From the NCBI GenBank assembly GCA_017893485.1, contig CM030363.1, forward strand, positions 107,503,073 to 107,567,072: a stretch of 64,000 nucleotides of DNA, read 5' to 3'. Made by a program: the position numbers and the translations under genes. Shown one piece after another: positions 46,601 through 58,765 of the stretch. Within the stretch, counting starts at the first letter, position 1. Every line of letters starts with the position of its first letter. The notes beneath the pieces were generated by a model. It was not told the DNA's origin. It saw only the letters and a program-made list of their open reading frames with translations, and searched no databases. Origin of the DNA: Hemerocallis citrina. Its lineage: Eukaryota > Streptophyta > Magnoliopsida > Asparagales > Asphodelaceae.

Positions 46601-48006
46601 TAGGATGCATGGCGAGGGATTGAACCCAACAATCAGGATAGGCGAACTCTTTGGAAAGTGTGTAGTATGGGATGTATATGTTTCCATTGAAGTTGATTTT
46701 GGAGAAGTATGTAGTTTGGAATGCATACGTTCCCAAATGAATTGCATTAGAGTAGGTGCATCGTGTGCATTCTTTATTCTGTCCATTAGATTAGGCCATG
46801 TAATGCGTTGATCTGGAACTTATGTAGTATGGGATGCATGCGTATCCAGAGTCTCAAAGTCTTGTTCGCATTAAAATAAGGCATGTGATTGGTGCATTTA
46901 GTTGTTAGATCATGGCATACACGAACACTAGGGAATTAGGATGCACGTTTCTTGTTCCATTCAAGATGGTTTGTGGTTGCCAGTTTGGAGACCGCTGTTT
47001 CTTATCAGCATTGCGTCAGTAGAATTACTGACGTTCCCAACATTTTAGGTACCGGTCCTACCTTTCGAGCAGGTGCAGAAATATCAGAGTCACGCAGCGG
47101 AAGACTCAAGCCGACGGGAAAGTCCCAGGGAAGCAGATTGACCACTCAGCGGAGCTTCGACGGTAATCAGTCGATTACCATTTTGGGAGACAGCTGATAG
47201 CTTTACAAGAGGAGTTGGTAAATATTTGTAATAAGATGTAATGAGTTAATGTAATTTGTATTCTTGTTCAAGAACAAGATATTGGTTGTAATCGATAATG
47301 TAATGACCTTATTTGGCAATAAAAACTTTTTAAATTTCCTGGTTATTACTGTATTGAGATGCATTTGAAGGCAAAGATTCTGGTTGCGTCATGAATGTCC
47401 GGTAACGGGGATCCGGGGCGTTATAGTCGTATTTTTTAAAAAATAAAAAAATTTAAATCCAAATTAATCCTTTAAAAACCGTTAAATTAATCCTAATTAA
47501 TTCCTAATTTTTAATTAATTACCATTTAAACATAATTTTAACCCATAGAGAAAATTATAGGGTGGTTGTATAGGATTTTTTAGGTGAGAATTGTATGGGA
47601 CGGGGCATCATCTCCCGTCCCAGCTAATTTCAATTTTTTTTCCAAAAAATGGAACGGACGGGGCTTCATCTCCCGTCCCACCATTTTTTAATTTAAAAAT
47701 AAAATCAAGGTCGAGGAATAATCCAACGTCCGAGAATTAAGCGATTTTTGGGTCGGTAAATCATTTACCATCTGTTGGGAAAAAATAAATAATAAAAAAA
47801 GGACCAAAGATGATCTTTCGTCCAATTGAACGGACGAAAAGTCATCTTTCGTTGGCTATTTTTTTCAAATAGTCATTTCATCTGCCAAATTTGGCAGACT
47901 ACTGTTAATCTAAAACCTAAATTTTGGGTTTATAGCCAACAACTGCAGCACCAAAATTTCCATTTTTTGGACATTTTGGCAAAATAGCCAACGACTACAG
48001 ATGCTC
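43699..48006. mobile_element. TIR DNA element with TAA duplication (Harbinger/Tourist-like), interrupted by H
   Basis: The left end GAGCATTTGTAGTCGTTAGG and the complement of the right end, GAGCATCTGTAGTCGTTGGC, form inverted repeats of about 20 bp. TAA flanks it at 43696-43698 and 48007-48009. Without H it is about 785 bp and noncoding, hence a non-autonomous element (MITE). Internally it repeats a small palindrome (GGGACGGGG-N-ATCATCTCCCGTCC type) at about 43880, 47600 and 47655, with a weaker form at about 47830. A 3-bp TAA duplication suits PIF/Harbinger; the superfamily call is inference. Confidence 0.7.
43907..47425 (+). mobile_element. Insertion H: solo-LTR-like element inside the TIR element
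   Basis: 3.52 kb with ends TGTAATACCCCGGAT and ATCCGGGGCGTTATA, the usual inverted pattern of these long LTRs with the final CA decayed to TA. The flanks are ATCAT and GTCGT, which would agree if two G-to-A changes hit the left copy. No gag or pol is present. The stretch 45250-45670 has three degenerate units containing CAACTAGAAAGTTGTA or a near variant. The frame at 46434-46811 shows no known protein. Orientation is inferred from the end pattern only. Confidence 0.6.
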
Positions 48007-48435
48007 TAAGATCCAATAAGAGATGGGTTATAGGGTTTTAATTTAAATAATTAAATAGGAATGAGATATTGGGTTAACGGGTTTGGGTTTAGGATTATAA
48101 GGTTTGTAAAATTGGGTTAAAACCAATAAAAAGATTAATAATAATATAATGAAGTTTTTCGGATTTACAAAAATAATCAATAATAAATATTTGTTAAATA
48201 ATCGATTACTTCTAAAATATAATTTCTGGGTTCTAAAACTAATTGAGTGAGCCGATGGATGCAATTAGGTTAAAGAGATCAAGGTTTACTTGAGCTTCAA
48301 AGTAATGATCAAATAATATATATATATAATGGATATAAAAAAATACAATTTATGGTCACCTTCTTTATAAATAGTCAAATAATAAAAGATGGGTTAAAAT
48401 CTATGGGCTCTCACAAATTAATGAACAACCAAAGA

Positions 48436-48506
<71 letters not shown>

Positions 48507-48507
48507 G
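48436..48507. repeat. (TAA)n microsatellite
   Basis: About 24 uninterrupted AAT/TAA units inside the right part of LTR G. Confidence 0.95.
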
Positions 48508-48718
48508 ATTATATAACAAAATATAATTTTTCTTGCAATGTATAAATTATTTGAAAATAACTACAAATACAATTAATGAATAGAAATTGCCTTTAATAGG
48601 ATATCCAAAATAACTTTAAAACAAAATGAATTTAAGAAAACAGAAAATTTAATAAAGAATCCAAACACAGAAAATACACAGAAAAATATGTATAGATGGA
48701 AACGGGGGTTACAGCTAC

Positions 48719-49790
48719 GAACAATAGGAGCGCAATGAAACAAATCAACAAAGCAAAGCAGTCAGTATCTATGAAAAAATGAACCTTAGTAGAAGTGTTT
48801 GGAAAAGGAGTAGTTAAGCTACAATTCTCTTCGGGTAAAATTTTAATTTTTACAAGTTGTTCTTTACATTCTTAGTTTAGCTAAAAATTTGATTTCAATC
48901 ACTAAGTTATGCAATCATGAAATGTCGTTTCATATAACCCGTAGTAGAGCCAGATTATTTGTTAATTCTATTTATTTCAGTTGTGCTTTTTTTGAAAATT
49001 GCTTATACATATTAAGTTTAGCTAATCCAGTTACTTTACATTGTAGACTATGTCATGTGAATTACTGTAAGATGCAACGAATAGCTAAAAACTACAATAT
49101 TCTTTTAGATTCAAGCATTGTTTTTGACAAGTGTGTAGTTTGTGCCCGAACTAAATTGACTAGAAAATCATTCCGAACGGTTACTAGAAGCACGCAACTC
49201 CTAGAACTCATTCACTCCGATATTTTCAAACTGGAGGAGGTAAAATTATTTGATCACTTTTATAGATGATTGCTCACATTTTTGTCATATCTACTTGTTG
49301 AAATCTAATGATGAAGCCTTCGAAAAATTTAGAACTTTTAAACGAAGGGTGAAAAATCAACTTGATCAGAAAATCAAATGGTTTAGAAGTGATAGAGGAG
49401 GATAATATGTATCTAAAGAATTTAAAGAATTTGTAATGAACATGGTATAATCGTAGAGACTACTTCTCCTTACTCACCTCAATCAAATGGAATAACCGAA
49501 CGTAAAATTGATCATTAACTAAAATGTTAAATTCTATGCTTTTAACTGCTGGCTTACGATCTAACTTTTGGGGTGATGTTGTTCTCACAACAAATCACAT
49601 TCTAAATATACTTCCACATGCCAAACTCACTACTACACCTTACGAAATTTTTCACAAACATTTACCTCACTTTGATGACTTAAGAACTTGGGGATGTATT
49701 GCATACGTTAAAATTCCCGACTTAGAATGTCTAAAGTATAAACAAGAACTATAACATGTATATATTTAGGTCCAGTTGAAGACAAATAAT
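48719..49790 (+). pseudogene. pol: J protease end and integrase
   Basis: After insertion G the copia reading resumes poorly, then clearly at L-A-K-N-L-I-S-I-T-K-L (about 48880). The zinc-binding region follows with H-C-R-L-C-H-V-N-Y and C-V-V-C-A-R-T-K at about 49050-49150, then L-L-E-L-I-H-S-D. The core has F-I-D-D-C-S-H-F (about 49260), F-R-S-D-R-G-G (about 49385) and Y-S-P-Q-S-N-G-I-T-E-R-K (about 49480), so the catalytic Asp and Glu positions are still legible across at least two frame changes and two or three stops. The W-G-D-V-V-L-T-T-N-H-I-L-N part ends the recognisable domain. Confidence 0.8.
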
Positions 49791-50180
49791 TCATTGATAG
49801 AGTCTGGGGATGTCGTTTATTTTGAAAATATTTTCATAAGAACAATTGCCTAAGCCTATCGAGATCCATAGAGCCTATATCAGATTCTCAATTAGAGCCT
49901 GAACCTGTTAATTTTCACATGGACAAGATTCTCAATTAGAGACTGAACCTGTTAATTTTGACATGGACAAGAAAGTAGGAGAACCTTTACAAGACATAAC
50001 ATGTAAAGAGTATGGGAATGACTTGTCACCTATCACTTACAAGACATAGAACACGTAAAAAATATGGGAGTTACTTGTCATCTATCACTTAGAGAATGAT
50101 ACAACCTCTGATGATGAGGCAATGCGATCTAATGATTCATGTATGTAGGGATAGGAGATAGATGATGAGATGGATCACTA

Positions 50181-52160
50181 TTGCAAAATGGTACTTTGAC
50201 TTTGGTAGATTTACTTAAAGGAGCGAAGGTCATAGGTTGTAAATGGGTATTTAAGAAGAAGCTAAATCATGATAATGGCATTAATAAATTTAAAGCTCGT
50301 CTAGTGGCTAAGCATATACCCAAGTATATGGTATTATTTACTTTGCTGTATATTCATATGTTTGTCATCAAGCCACCACTAGGATCATTCTAGCCCTTGC
50401 ATCTATTGAGAACTTTGTTATTCATCAAATAGATATATAAACAACATTCCTAAATGGCGACCTTAATGAAGAAATATGTATGAAACAACTTGATGGTATT
50501 TTCATGCAAGGTCAAGAACAAAGTACAAAACTAATTAAATCACTGTATGGTCTAAAACAAGAACCTAAAATATGGCATGAGAAGTTTGATGCAACTGTTA
50601 GAAAGCTAGGATTTACTACTAGTTTGTCTTATAAATATCTATACATTCTTAAGAAATCTGGTAAAAATGTGCTAATTTGCTTGTATGTTGATGATATGTT
50701 GATTTGTGGTAGTGACAATCACATAGTGAAAGAAATCAAACTAACTTTATCAAAAGCATTCAACATGAAAGACCTAAGAGCAGTTAATATAATTTTGGGT
50801 ATGAAAGTCGACATTAACAAGAAAGGTATTTTTCTTAGTGAGTCAAACTACATGGAGACTCTATTACATGAGTGGTGATATAAAGCTAGTAAGATCTTAG
50901 CAACTCTATATAGGAGTACTTTACTATTGGAAGTTCATCAACTAGAATACTCTAAGATTTTGGTAGTCTAATGTATGCTATGACGTGCACAAGACCACAC
51001 ATCGCATTTGCGGTAAGTATGCTAAATTGTTTCACTACCAATCCAAGTAATGAACCTTGGGATGCCCTTGATAGGCTGATGTGTTACCTCGTTGGTACGG
51101 AAAACTATGCGCTACACTACTGTGGACAACCACCTGACCTAGAAGGCAATTCAGATGCTTCTTGGGGATCAGATTTAGGGGTGCACAGTCAACCATAGGG
51201 TATATTTTCATGCTGGGTGGTGGCACATTTGCGTGGAAATCCCAAAGGAAATCTACTATTGTCGAATCATCAATGGACTCCAAATTGTTTGTCCTTTCTT
51301 CTGCAGGGAATGAAGCTGAATGGATAAAGGATCTACTATTGGAATCCCATGCAAGAACTTTTTTTATAAGTTCACTACCTATCTATAATGATAATCAGTT
51401 TGCTATGACCATAGTAACAAATTCTATCTTTAACACAAAAGATAGGTATTGCTACTAATTTTGGTGTGGGAACAATAAAATATGAGTTCTTTTATTTTGG
51501 GAGAAAGCACTATTCTGGACCGTTGATCAGGATCTGGATCTGGGGGGTTGGGAATGCTTGGGTTCTTGCAAAAAGTCAAACACCAGAATTTATTCCGGTG
51601 TAAGACCTTCCGACACTCAAGTCAGTCACCATAATAATGATTATGATTTTTTTTAGTGGAGAAGATATTGACTACCTTTGACTGATTTAGGGGGTGGGTA
51701 TTTATAGGCTAGGAATCAGTTATAGAAGATAGACCAGAAAGGTATCTTTTTAATATTTCATTAGAGATTATCATAGTAAAGGGATAGAATTAGCAACTAA
51801 TCCTTGATTTGGGTGGATTTGACTAATAGTTGTACTGGATGGAAATCCCCTTTTTCTTGGGATACAAGCAGGCTTTGATTGTTGATCTGGTTGGGCTAAT
51901 GGGTCTGGAGACGACCCATATTTCTTCTGGTAGGTCTGTTCTCTCTATGGAATTACTGTACTACCCCAATCGACTTTAAGGTTTATGATTGTATGGCTCC
52001 AAATTTTACCTATATCAAGAGGAATATATGGCTTAGACAGGCCAAGTTAAATTTTTTTCACAAAAAAATGTATATTAAATTACTTGATGTACATTCCAAA
52101 GAGAATGTGGTTGATTTCCTTACTAAATGACTAACTAAAGAACTAACACTCAAAATAAGT
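50181..52160 (+). pseudogene. pol: J reverse transcriptase and RNase H (split by K)
   Basis: RT starts at G-C-K-W-V-F-K-K-K, is shifted several times between 50330 and 50480, and is clear again at S-L-Y-G-L-K-Q and at the Y-V-D-D box (50684-50695). It runs to M-Y-A-M-T-C-T-R-P-H-I-A. RNase H follows with N-S-D-A-S-W, then T-I-G-Y-I-F-M-L-G and E-A-E-W-I-K-D-L-L. It is cut at K-D-R-Y by insertion K and resumes at 52008 with I-K-R-N-I-W-L-R, L-L-D-V-H-S-K-E-N-V-V-D-F-L-T-K. The stops and shifts show long inactivity. Confidence 0.8.
51450..52007 (-). mobile_element. Insertion K: Tat-type solo LTR in J
   Basis: On the minus strand it ends CCCACACCAAAATTAGTAGCA, like the D LTR end CACACCAAAATCAGCGGTAACA. 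It holds GACTTGAGTGTCGGAAGG and TATAAATACCCACCCCC, the same order as the LTRs of D and E. The flanks GGTAT and CCTAT agree at three of five bases, so the exact right boundary is uncertain by a few bases (an alternative is 52017). Removing it restores the RNase H reading. Confidence 0.65.
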
Positions 52161-52558
52161 GGGGATGTGGGATTGAATATCCATCATACTTGTAATAAAA
52201 AAGAATAATAATAAACACTCACTTTGACTGACTTGGAAAGTGATGTCCCGTTAAATTATGTGCCTTGAGTTTCACTACATTTATTTAGTTTAGCGACCTT
52301 TATATAAGTAGAAAATAGGCAATATAGAAGAAAGATTTACACTGTTGATCATCATTAGTAGTCAAAAGTACTCAGATAGTCTAGTGGAGTTATGCCAAGT
52401 ATATTGAGCGATGTATAATTCCAAACTTGATGATATTATTATTTTTTATGAGAGGTTTGGCTATTAGCTATTCCAAAGTTTGGCATGGATGATTGCGGTA
52501 GATATGTTTCACGATAATTGATTTGTCTTAATGTTATTCCAAATTTGATAATATGTTC
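52161..52558. other. Unassigned stretch between J and L
   Basis: AT-rich with no frame of note. It probably includes the purine-rich end of J (GTGGGGATGTGGGATTG near 52160) and part of its 3' LTR, but no repeat copy is available to define it. Confidence 0.4.
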
Positions 52559-53230
52559 TGTTGGGTTTATGTCTTGCATACGATGTTGGATACGAAGCTG
52601 ATAAGACGATGGAGGGATCGAGACGATTGGAAACGGAGTGCAGGAAAAAAGAAAATAGTCAACGGAAGCAGCAGAGGGAGGTTGCGGTCAATCGACCCCT
52701 ATACACTATCCTCCCGCAAGGAGGATAGTCGACCGTTTGTGGCGCTGATGGGTTTTGGGCTTGAGTTTGGCTGATTCGTGAAAATCTCAACTTGCTCTTC
52801 AAGTTAGATCGTGTGGCTCTTATCGTAGGGTTATCTCTTTTGTAATATCCAATGGCTATTATAACAAGATATCAACAAAGAGTATTTCTCTAGAACTATA
52901 AATACAATGTTAATGGCGCTTTGAATGATATGATTCTATTCAGTGCCGAATAGAAAAAGAGAGTACTTCATCTGAGAGGGTGAGAGAGTTTTTCCATTGT
53001 AAGCAGCAACCAAGTTCTAGTTAGGCTTGAGAGAGGGTCGTGGTGAGAATTGTAATATTCTTGTATCTTCTCTAGTTGAAATAATATCTCGGTTCTTCCT
53101 CCCCCGGATTAAGGCGAAGCTCCAACCGGGATAATTCTTGTGTGCTTTGTGTGATTGGTGTGATCTAGTTTTGTTTGGTAGTTTGTTTTGATTGTGTCAA
53201 AGACTCGACAAGATCCTCAAATTCCTAACA
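52559..53230 (+). repeat. 5' LTR of L
   Basis: It begins TGTTGGGTTTATG and ends AAATTCCTAACA three bases before the PBS. The length is 672 bp. The mate LTR is not in the window, so the ends rest on TG/CA and PBS position. It contains AGTCGACCG, akin to the motif in F. Confidence 0.75.
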
Positions 53231-53232
53231 AG

Positions 53233-53244
53233 TGGTATCAGAGC
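53233..53244 (+). other. Primer-binding site of L
   Basis: TGGTATCAGAGC, complementary to the initiator tRNA-Met 3' end, two bases after the LTR. Confidence 0.9.
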
Positions 53245-53282
53245 AATCAGGTTTGTGGGTTTGTTCGAGTTCCTTGGAGAAG

Positions 53283-54516
53283 ATGGCAGATCAGATTACG
53301 AAGATCAAGCAGTTTGACGGTAAGATCAACTTCAATCTATGGAAGGTGGATCTGTATGATGTTTTGGTTCAAAAGGACTTGCACCTTGCCCTAGAAGAGA
53401 AGAAGTCAACCGACATGAATCAGGAGAAGTGGGATGAGATTTGTTTGAAGGCCTTGAGTTTAATCCGGTTGCAATTGGCTGATGAAGTCAACTGTAATAT
53501 TCTTGAGAAGACAAGTGCGGTGAGTCTGTGGGCGAGACTCAAATCTGACTACGGGGGTAATCGTTGCTAGATCGGATGTATGGGAAGAGGAAGCTGTTTA
53601 GGTTCTCAGTGAAGGAAGGTACACATTTTCAAGATCACATTGTGGAGTTCAATAAGGTAATATCTGAACTGAAGGCGATTAATGTTGATGATCTTAGCGA
53701 AGAGGATAAATCTTTTAACTTGTTATATTCACTACCAACTTCTTATGATCACTTGATAACTACCATGCTCCACGGGAAGTCATCCAAGAAGACACTTACA
53801 GTAGCCGGGGTGATTAAGGGTCTGAAGAAAGATCAACTGAGAAAGGAGACTCATAAAGGAGGGTCAATTTCTACAGGGTGCTTTGTGATGGATGGTGATA
53901 CTTAAATTGGAAGAGATGCCACACACAAGGATAAGATTCGTTGCCACTATTGTAGAGGAGTTGACCATTACAAGAGAGACTGTCGCAAGTGGTTGAGTCA
54001 GAAGAGTGCTACTAAAGAAGGTGAACAAGTTCATATAGTCAACACAACTGATTCAGGTAAACCAGCTAGGTATGAAGACCTATGTCTTCTTATTTCAAGT
54101 TCTTCAGATGTGGTTTCAAGTTTGTATCTTGATTCGGGAAGTTCTTCTCATATTTGCTCCAAGAAGGAGATGTTTTCTACTTACAAGTCATCAACGGGCC
54201 GTAGTGTGAAAACGGGGAGTGGTGAGATTTGTGAAGTAGAGGGTGTGGGAACTGTTGAATTGGAAACGCCAGATGGTAAAGGGTTCACACTAGAAGAGGT
54301 CATGCATATTCCTTCGATACAACAGAATCTGATATCCTTGGGGACTCTTGATTCTCGTGGCTGCAGGTACACAGCTCGAAGTAGAGTTTTGATAGTTTGG
54401 GATAGTCGTCGTAAGGTAATGAAGGGTAAGAGGAAAATTGGGTAGGGTCAGCACAACCTCTATCAGCATTGTGGGAGCAGGAAAACTTGGCCGAGTGTAT
54501 GGAAGAACATTGTTCT
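53283..54516 (+). pseudogene. gag: L gag and protease start
   Basis: It starts at ATG 53283 (M-A-D-Q-I-T-K-I-K-Q-F-D-G), 39 bp after the PBS. The gag core resembles Tnt1-type copia gag: W-K-V-D-L-Y-D-V-L-V, I-R-L-Q-L-A-D-E-V. A one-base shift at about 53564 moves it to the frame L-L-D-R-M-Y-G-K-R-K-L-F, and TAA 53903 interrupts. A CCHC knuckle C-H-Y-C-R-G-V-D-H-Y-K-R-D-C is at 53942-53983. Protease follows with L-Y-L-D-S-G-S-S-S-H-I-C at about 54125-54160, then E-V-M-H-I-P-S-I-Q-Q-N-L-I-S-L. M cuts it just after. The copy is inactive. Confidence 0.85.
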
Positions 54517-57500
54517 TGTAACCCCTGTTTCCCCAAATCCGTATTTTATGTGTATTTTCGGTATTTCAAATTTTTTTGTAAATTATTTTTCCGCTTTCAG
54601 ATTCTTTTTGATAAAATGTATTCTTGGATCTCATATTAAAGTCTATTAGTAATCAATAATTTTATTTGTAACTAGCTTCCAATGATTCTTATATTGTATT
54701 ACAAATCTTTTGTTATTATTATTATGCTTGGATTATTGAGCAAAATATTTTTCTTATTTTTATTAATTTTACTGTATTTTTCTCTGGATTATTATTATTA
54801 TTAAGATTATTGATATATATCTTTTCTCATTATTGTTATTAAAATTATTATATTTGATTATTGAATTAAAAATCTATTCTTATTGTTAATTTGTATTTAA
54901 TAAATCCTATTTATAATTTCTTAGTGGATCCTATTTTAAAACCCTATTATAATTTCTATTTAGACCCATTTAAATCCCATTAAAACACCCTAAACCGAAA
55001 CCCACCTATTTACCTAACTATCCACAACACATTATCCTTAATTAAACCCATTAACTACTTACACCCCAACCCAAACCCGTTCCCTAACTGCCCGAGACCC
55101 GAAACCAACCTAAACCCTAATATTTACCCCTCCTATATATAACCGATTGTTCATCTTCCATCTCCTATCGCCTCAGCCTCATTCCTTCATATCCTTCACC
55201 CCGTCCACCTCAGTGAACCCACTACTCCCGACCTATATCTCTCTCTCTCCCTGTGCTCTCTCTCTCTCCCCCGGTGCTCCCGTCGCCGGTGACCGCAACC
55301 CCGCTCCTCGCCATTCCCAATCTTCTCCCCGCCCCCTCTTCCTCATCGTGACCTACAACACGTGCTTCGCCCATGGGTGTGCTCCCTCCGACGCGCGACA
55401 GCCTGGGTGACAGTAGCGTGCCACCCCGCACACCTGTGCATCGTCTCCCCTCCATCACAGCCACCTGCGGCAGCCCCGGCCTATCTTCCCGATGTCGACA
55501 ACAGTACCGGCTAGCCTGTGCTCCTCCCCACGCCGCGCGCAACTAGTCAGCGCAGTGTCGCAGCTCCACCCTGCGGTAGGAACAGCAACCTGAGCGACGG
55601 CCATCGTCGGCTGTCCCATGTTCGCCACGCCGCCGTACCACCCTCCCGCATCGCCAGCCAAGCCAGAGCCATTGGTTACTGGTTGATCAAGTAGTCAGCA
55701 TGGAGTTTGATGGTTTGAATATAGGCCGTCGATCAACATCATGATCATCATCATCTTGGAGTCTTGATCTTTGGAATGTAAACCGTCCGATCGTCGATAT
55801 AATCCGATCATCATCATCATCAAGACACTTGATCTCGACCGTCGGATCTCCCTTGATCATGCGATCATGAACATCATCTTGATCTTGACCTTGATCTTCG
55901 ATCAGAGTCGTCCGATCTGATATGATCTTGATCTCTTGGATCTAGCAGTTTGATCATCTCTTGGATCTAGCAGTTTGATCATCTTGATCTTGATCATCAT
56001 CAAGATTCGTGCCCGATCGTGATCGTCTTGTGCATCTTGTTTGTGATCGTGTGTTCGTGATTGGTTCGTGATCCGTTCGTTGTGTTTGTGTTCGTGCTCC
56101 GAGAATCTTTTTTCGTTATTCTTGTTCTTGCTCCGTTCTCATTGTCGTCTTCCAGTCAAGTAACTTGTACTCTAATTCCTTTGTATGATACAAGTCAAAA
56201 ATACCGCTTATATAGTTAGGTTCTAGAGACAACTAATGTGTGTTATCTATGATGAATTTTGTCTCTATTGTGCTATTTGACCATAGTTGCCTCACAACAC
56301 AAATCGACATGAAAACAACTAGGTTTTGACCGCTCTTGATCTATTCATAAATATGAGATAATTAGGTTGAAATTATGTGTTTGATGAGATCTATGTGATA
56401 TGATGGTTGTGAATACGTTATATACCCTATTCCATGATGTTTGGACACTTAGTAGACTTTATACCATGTTTGATTGTGATTGGAACAAGTTTCGTATAAT
56501 TTATGTTGGTTTTGTTGTTAGAGAAAAATCTGTAACTATCGATGATCAGTTTTGAATTTTATTTTAGACCCTATTAAGTTCAGAATTATTAAATTTTGTG
56601 GTTGACATGAACTGTAGAGAAATCTGTCTTCTTTCCAAACCCTCTGACCTTGGTCAATTTCGTTTTCGTATGTGTGAGATATGACCGTTTTACTACAGAG
56701 GTGTAGATAAATTCCAGATTTTGTTTCCTAATAACTTTTTGATGACTAAATTATTTTGATACTTGTGTTACACATATTATTTTGATCTGAAACTTTGGTC
56801 AGTATTTCTATATCTATCTAGGGATTACCCAGAATTTTGGTGGATTTTATTGATGAGTTTTATACGCGATTTCATGCTTATTTATGAAAGCTATACTTGC
56901 TGTATCTATGCAAGCTATACTTACTGTATTTTGCTCGCTGTTCTGTAAAGAATCGTATTTTCACCCTATTTCCTTCTACTGTATGGAAAATATTTATGAA
57001 ATATGAAAGTTAGATTATTTTTTCTATTTTCACCTCCCTTTGGCGGATTTGGATTTCTTTTCACGGTTTCGAGATATTCCAGTCTTCGCACAGCATTGTT
57101 GGGAATTTCAGATTTGCCAAGTTTCTTGATGTTTTCTGATTTTTGTTGACTAAACTAATTTTACTGGAATATTATGAAACTTTATGTTCTGATACTAGAC
57201 ATATAGGGGATTACCCCAGATTTTTCCTGGATTTATTTGAAGAGTTTTAATGTTGTTTTTCTGACTGAGAATTCGGTTTACTGATTTCAAGCTGAATGTG
57301 TTTTCTAGATTCAAATTAGTTTTGAGTTATGATTTTGTGAAGTACTATATGGCTGATATATAATCGCTGGATTCGTGTGGAAGTCTATTTTCCAGATTCT
57401 TCGACGGATTCAGATTTGGATTTCTGTAGTAACGAGAATCACAGTTTTAATACTGTACAGTCTTGTTGTCCTGAATATGAACATACACTGTTTTGCTCGT

Positions 57501-58743
57501 TTATGTGATTGTATATCATCTATACATGTTTATTTGTTTCCCTGAACCTAATACTGATTGTATCATGTTAGTTTGACACTATTTCATGTACCATCATGCC
57601 TGTTTGATAATATAATAAAAGTGATCAAGCCGGGATTTAAGGGAATGATCTAGTAGTGGAAAATTATAGAAATGTGTACTTGGAAGGTGGCCCATATTTT
57701 CCATACAGAGCATATGTTATACTATTACTGATTACCTGACTACACACTTTCCTATAGGAAGGTGCACTCGGAGGAGGACCGATAGGTTCTGACTGTCCGA
57801 TTACTGTTACTGATTACCTGACTCCACACTTCCCTATAGGAAGGTGTAATCGGAGGAGGACCACTAGGTTCTGACTGCTACTACTACTGTTACTGTTACT
57901 GATACCTGAGTACACTGCCCTATATGATCCCCTAGAAATTTAAATCAAAACTGTTTGAATGTAGCAACCATGTGATAAAAGGAAGGAACATGAAGTGCTA
58001 CCTAGCTAGTAATATACACAAGACTGTAAGAACATAAGAATGATACTGTTGGACTGATATTGTTAGACTGATACTGTTGGACTGATATTGTTATACTGTT
58101 ACACTGATATACCGAGTTTACTGTTACTGGGCACTGTTAGTTGCCATATGACACTATACTTGACACATTCATTTGTATTGTTAGTATACCATGCTAGTTG
58201 ACCTCGTTTTACTGATTCATGCTAGTTATCACTGTTGATGCATTATTCCCTGTTATTTGTTAGTTTTCCATGTGCTTGTATCCTACATTATAAGTGGCCT
58301 GTAACTTGCATTGACGGGTACTTGTTTCTTTTTCCCTCTCCCTGCAATTTGTTAATTGCAAATTTTGGTGATCAGCTGCCCGATGGAGTATGTGATCTAA
58401 AGTTCTAGTTGGCTGAGCTTTTGCTATCTTCATTTATTTCCTATTACTCATTTTGAACAATGTATCGGTTACTTGGATTTTTTGTGTTTGGGCAGTATGA
58501 CCCAGGATTTTTGACTTGTTCAGATCGGATTTATTTGAGATTAATATATTTTGTTTCAAGTAAATTTCTGTTGGTATATTTGATTCAATTATGCATGTGT
58601 GGTTGATTCTTTTGCTTCCGACTCTGATTATTTTGTGAGAAGTTGTAAAGATTCTTGAACAGCTTATGAATGATGAAAATCATTCGCTGAGCTTTTATCG
58701 CGTATCCGTATTCCGTATTCTTTTTGGGAAGCGGGGTGTGACA
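54517..58743 (+). repeat. 5' LTR of M
   Basis: 4.23 kb. CTATATATAAC at about 55131-55141 is the likely TATA box; the C-rich 55150-55680 and the GATC-rich 55700-56060 (GATCATCATC, TTGATCTTGATC) would be leader. The frames in the C-rich part occur on both strands and lack homology. The stretch 56160-58743 resembles the long transcribed part of the B LTR. Confidence 0.85.
57720..58115 (+). repeat. Tandem repeats in the M LTR
   Basis: Two copies of a unit of about 95 bp with CCTATAGGAAGGTG and CGGAGGAGGACC (57725 and 57820), then a 30-bp minisatellite of GATACTGTTGGACTGATATTGTT type (about 58030-58110). This position in B is filled by the unrelated ACTTGATACATG array, so the spot is repeat-prone. 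Confidence 0.75.
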
Positions 58744-58753
58744 GGATTTTTAG

Positions 58754-58765
58754 TGATATCAGATC
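58754..58765 (+). other. Decayed primer-binding site of M
   Basis: TGATATCAGATC lies at the same place as TGGTATCAGAGC in B, with two changes. Confidence 0.7.

Larger units (their letters stand above)
41069..48713 (-). mobile_element. Insertion G: solo LTR related to B, minus orientation
   Basis: It starts TGTCACGCCCCGC, the complement of the B LTR end, and ends CGGGGGTTACA, the complement of the B LTR start. It has a perfect TSD GCTAC (41064-41068, 48714-48718). Minus-strand TATAAATA is at 43648-43641. CCCGGCTTGTTAATA near 41960 matches the AACCAAGCCGGGG block of B. Without the TIR element and H, about 3.3 kb remain. No gag or pol is present; frames at 43128-43466 are GC-rich LTR leader. 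Confidence 0.85.
40145..52200 (+). mobile_element. Decayed Ty1/copia element J (split by G and K)
   Basis: gag (40145-40926), protease start (41036), integrase (48880-49760), RT (50181-50880) and RNase H (50970-51449, 52008-52160) lie in copia order. Insertion G splits the protease (TSD GCTAC), and K splits the RNase H. LTRs were not identified on either side, so the boundaries are those of the coding region. Many stops and shifts show it is old. Confidence 0.8.
52559..54516 (+). mobile_element. Ty1/copia element L, 5' part
   Basis: 5' LTR, initiator-tRNA-Met PBS, gag and the start of protease, then truncated by the insertion of M at 54517. The rest of L would lie right of M, outside the window. 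Confidence 0.8.

Noticed and set aside
47086..47110. ATCAGAGTCACGCAGCGGAAG in H as a second tRNA-Met fragment
   Set aside because: Only about 20 bases match, and a CAGCGGAAG-type motif also occurs in LTR A (about 915), so it is more likely an LTR motif.
55147..55661. ORFs on both strands in the C-rich leader of the M LTR, also at 61607-62090
   Set aside because: They lie in noncoding LTR leader with biased composition, and frames overlap on both strands. The two LTR copies differ by indels there.
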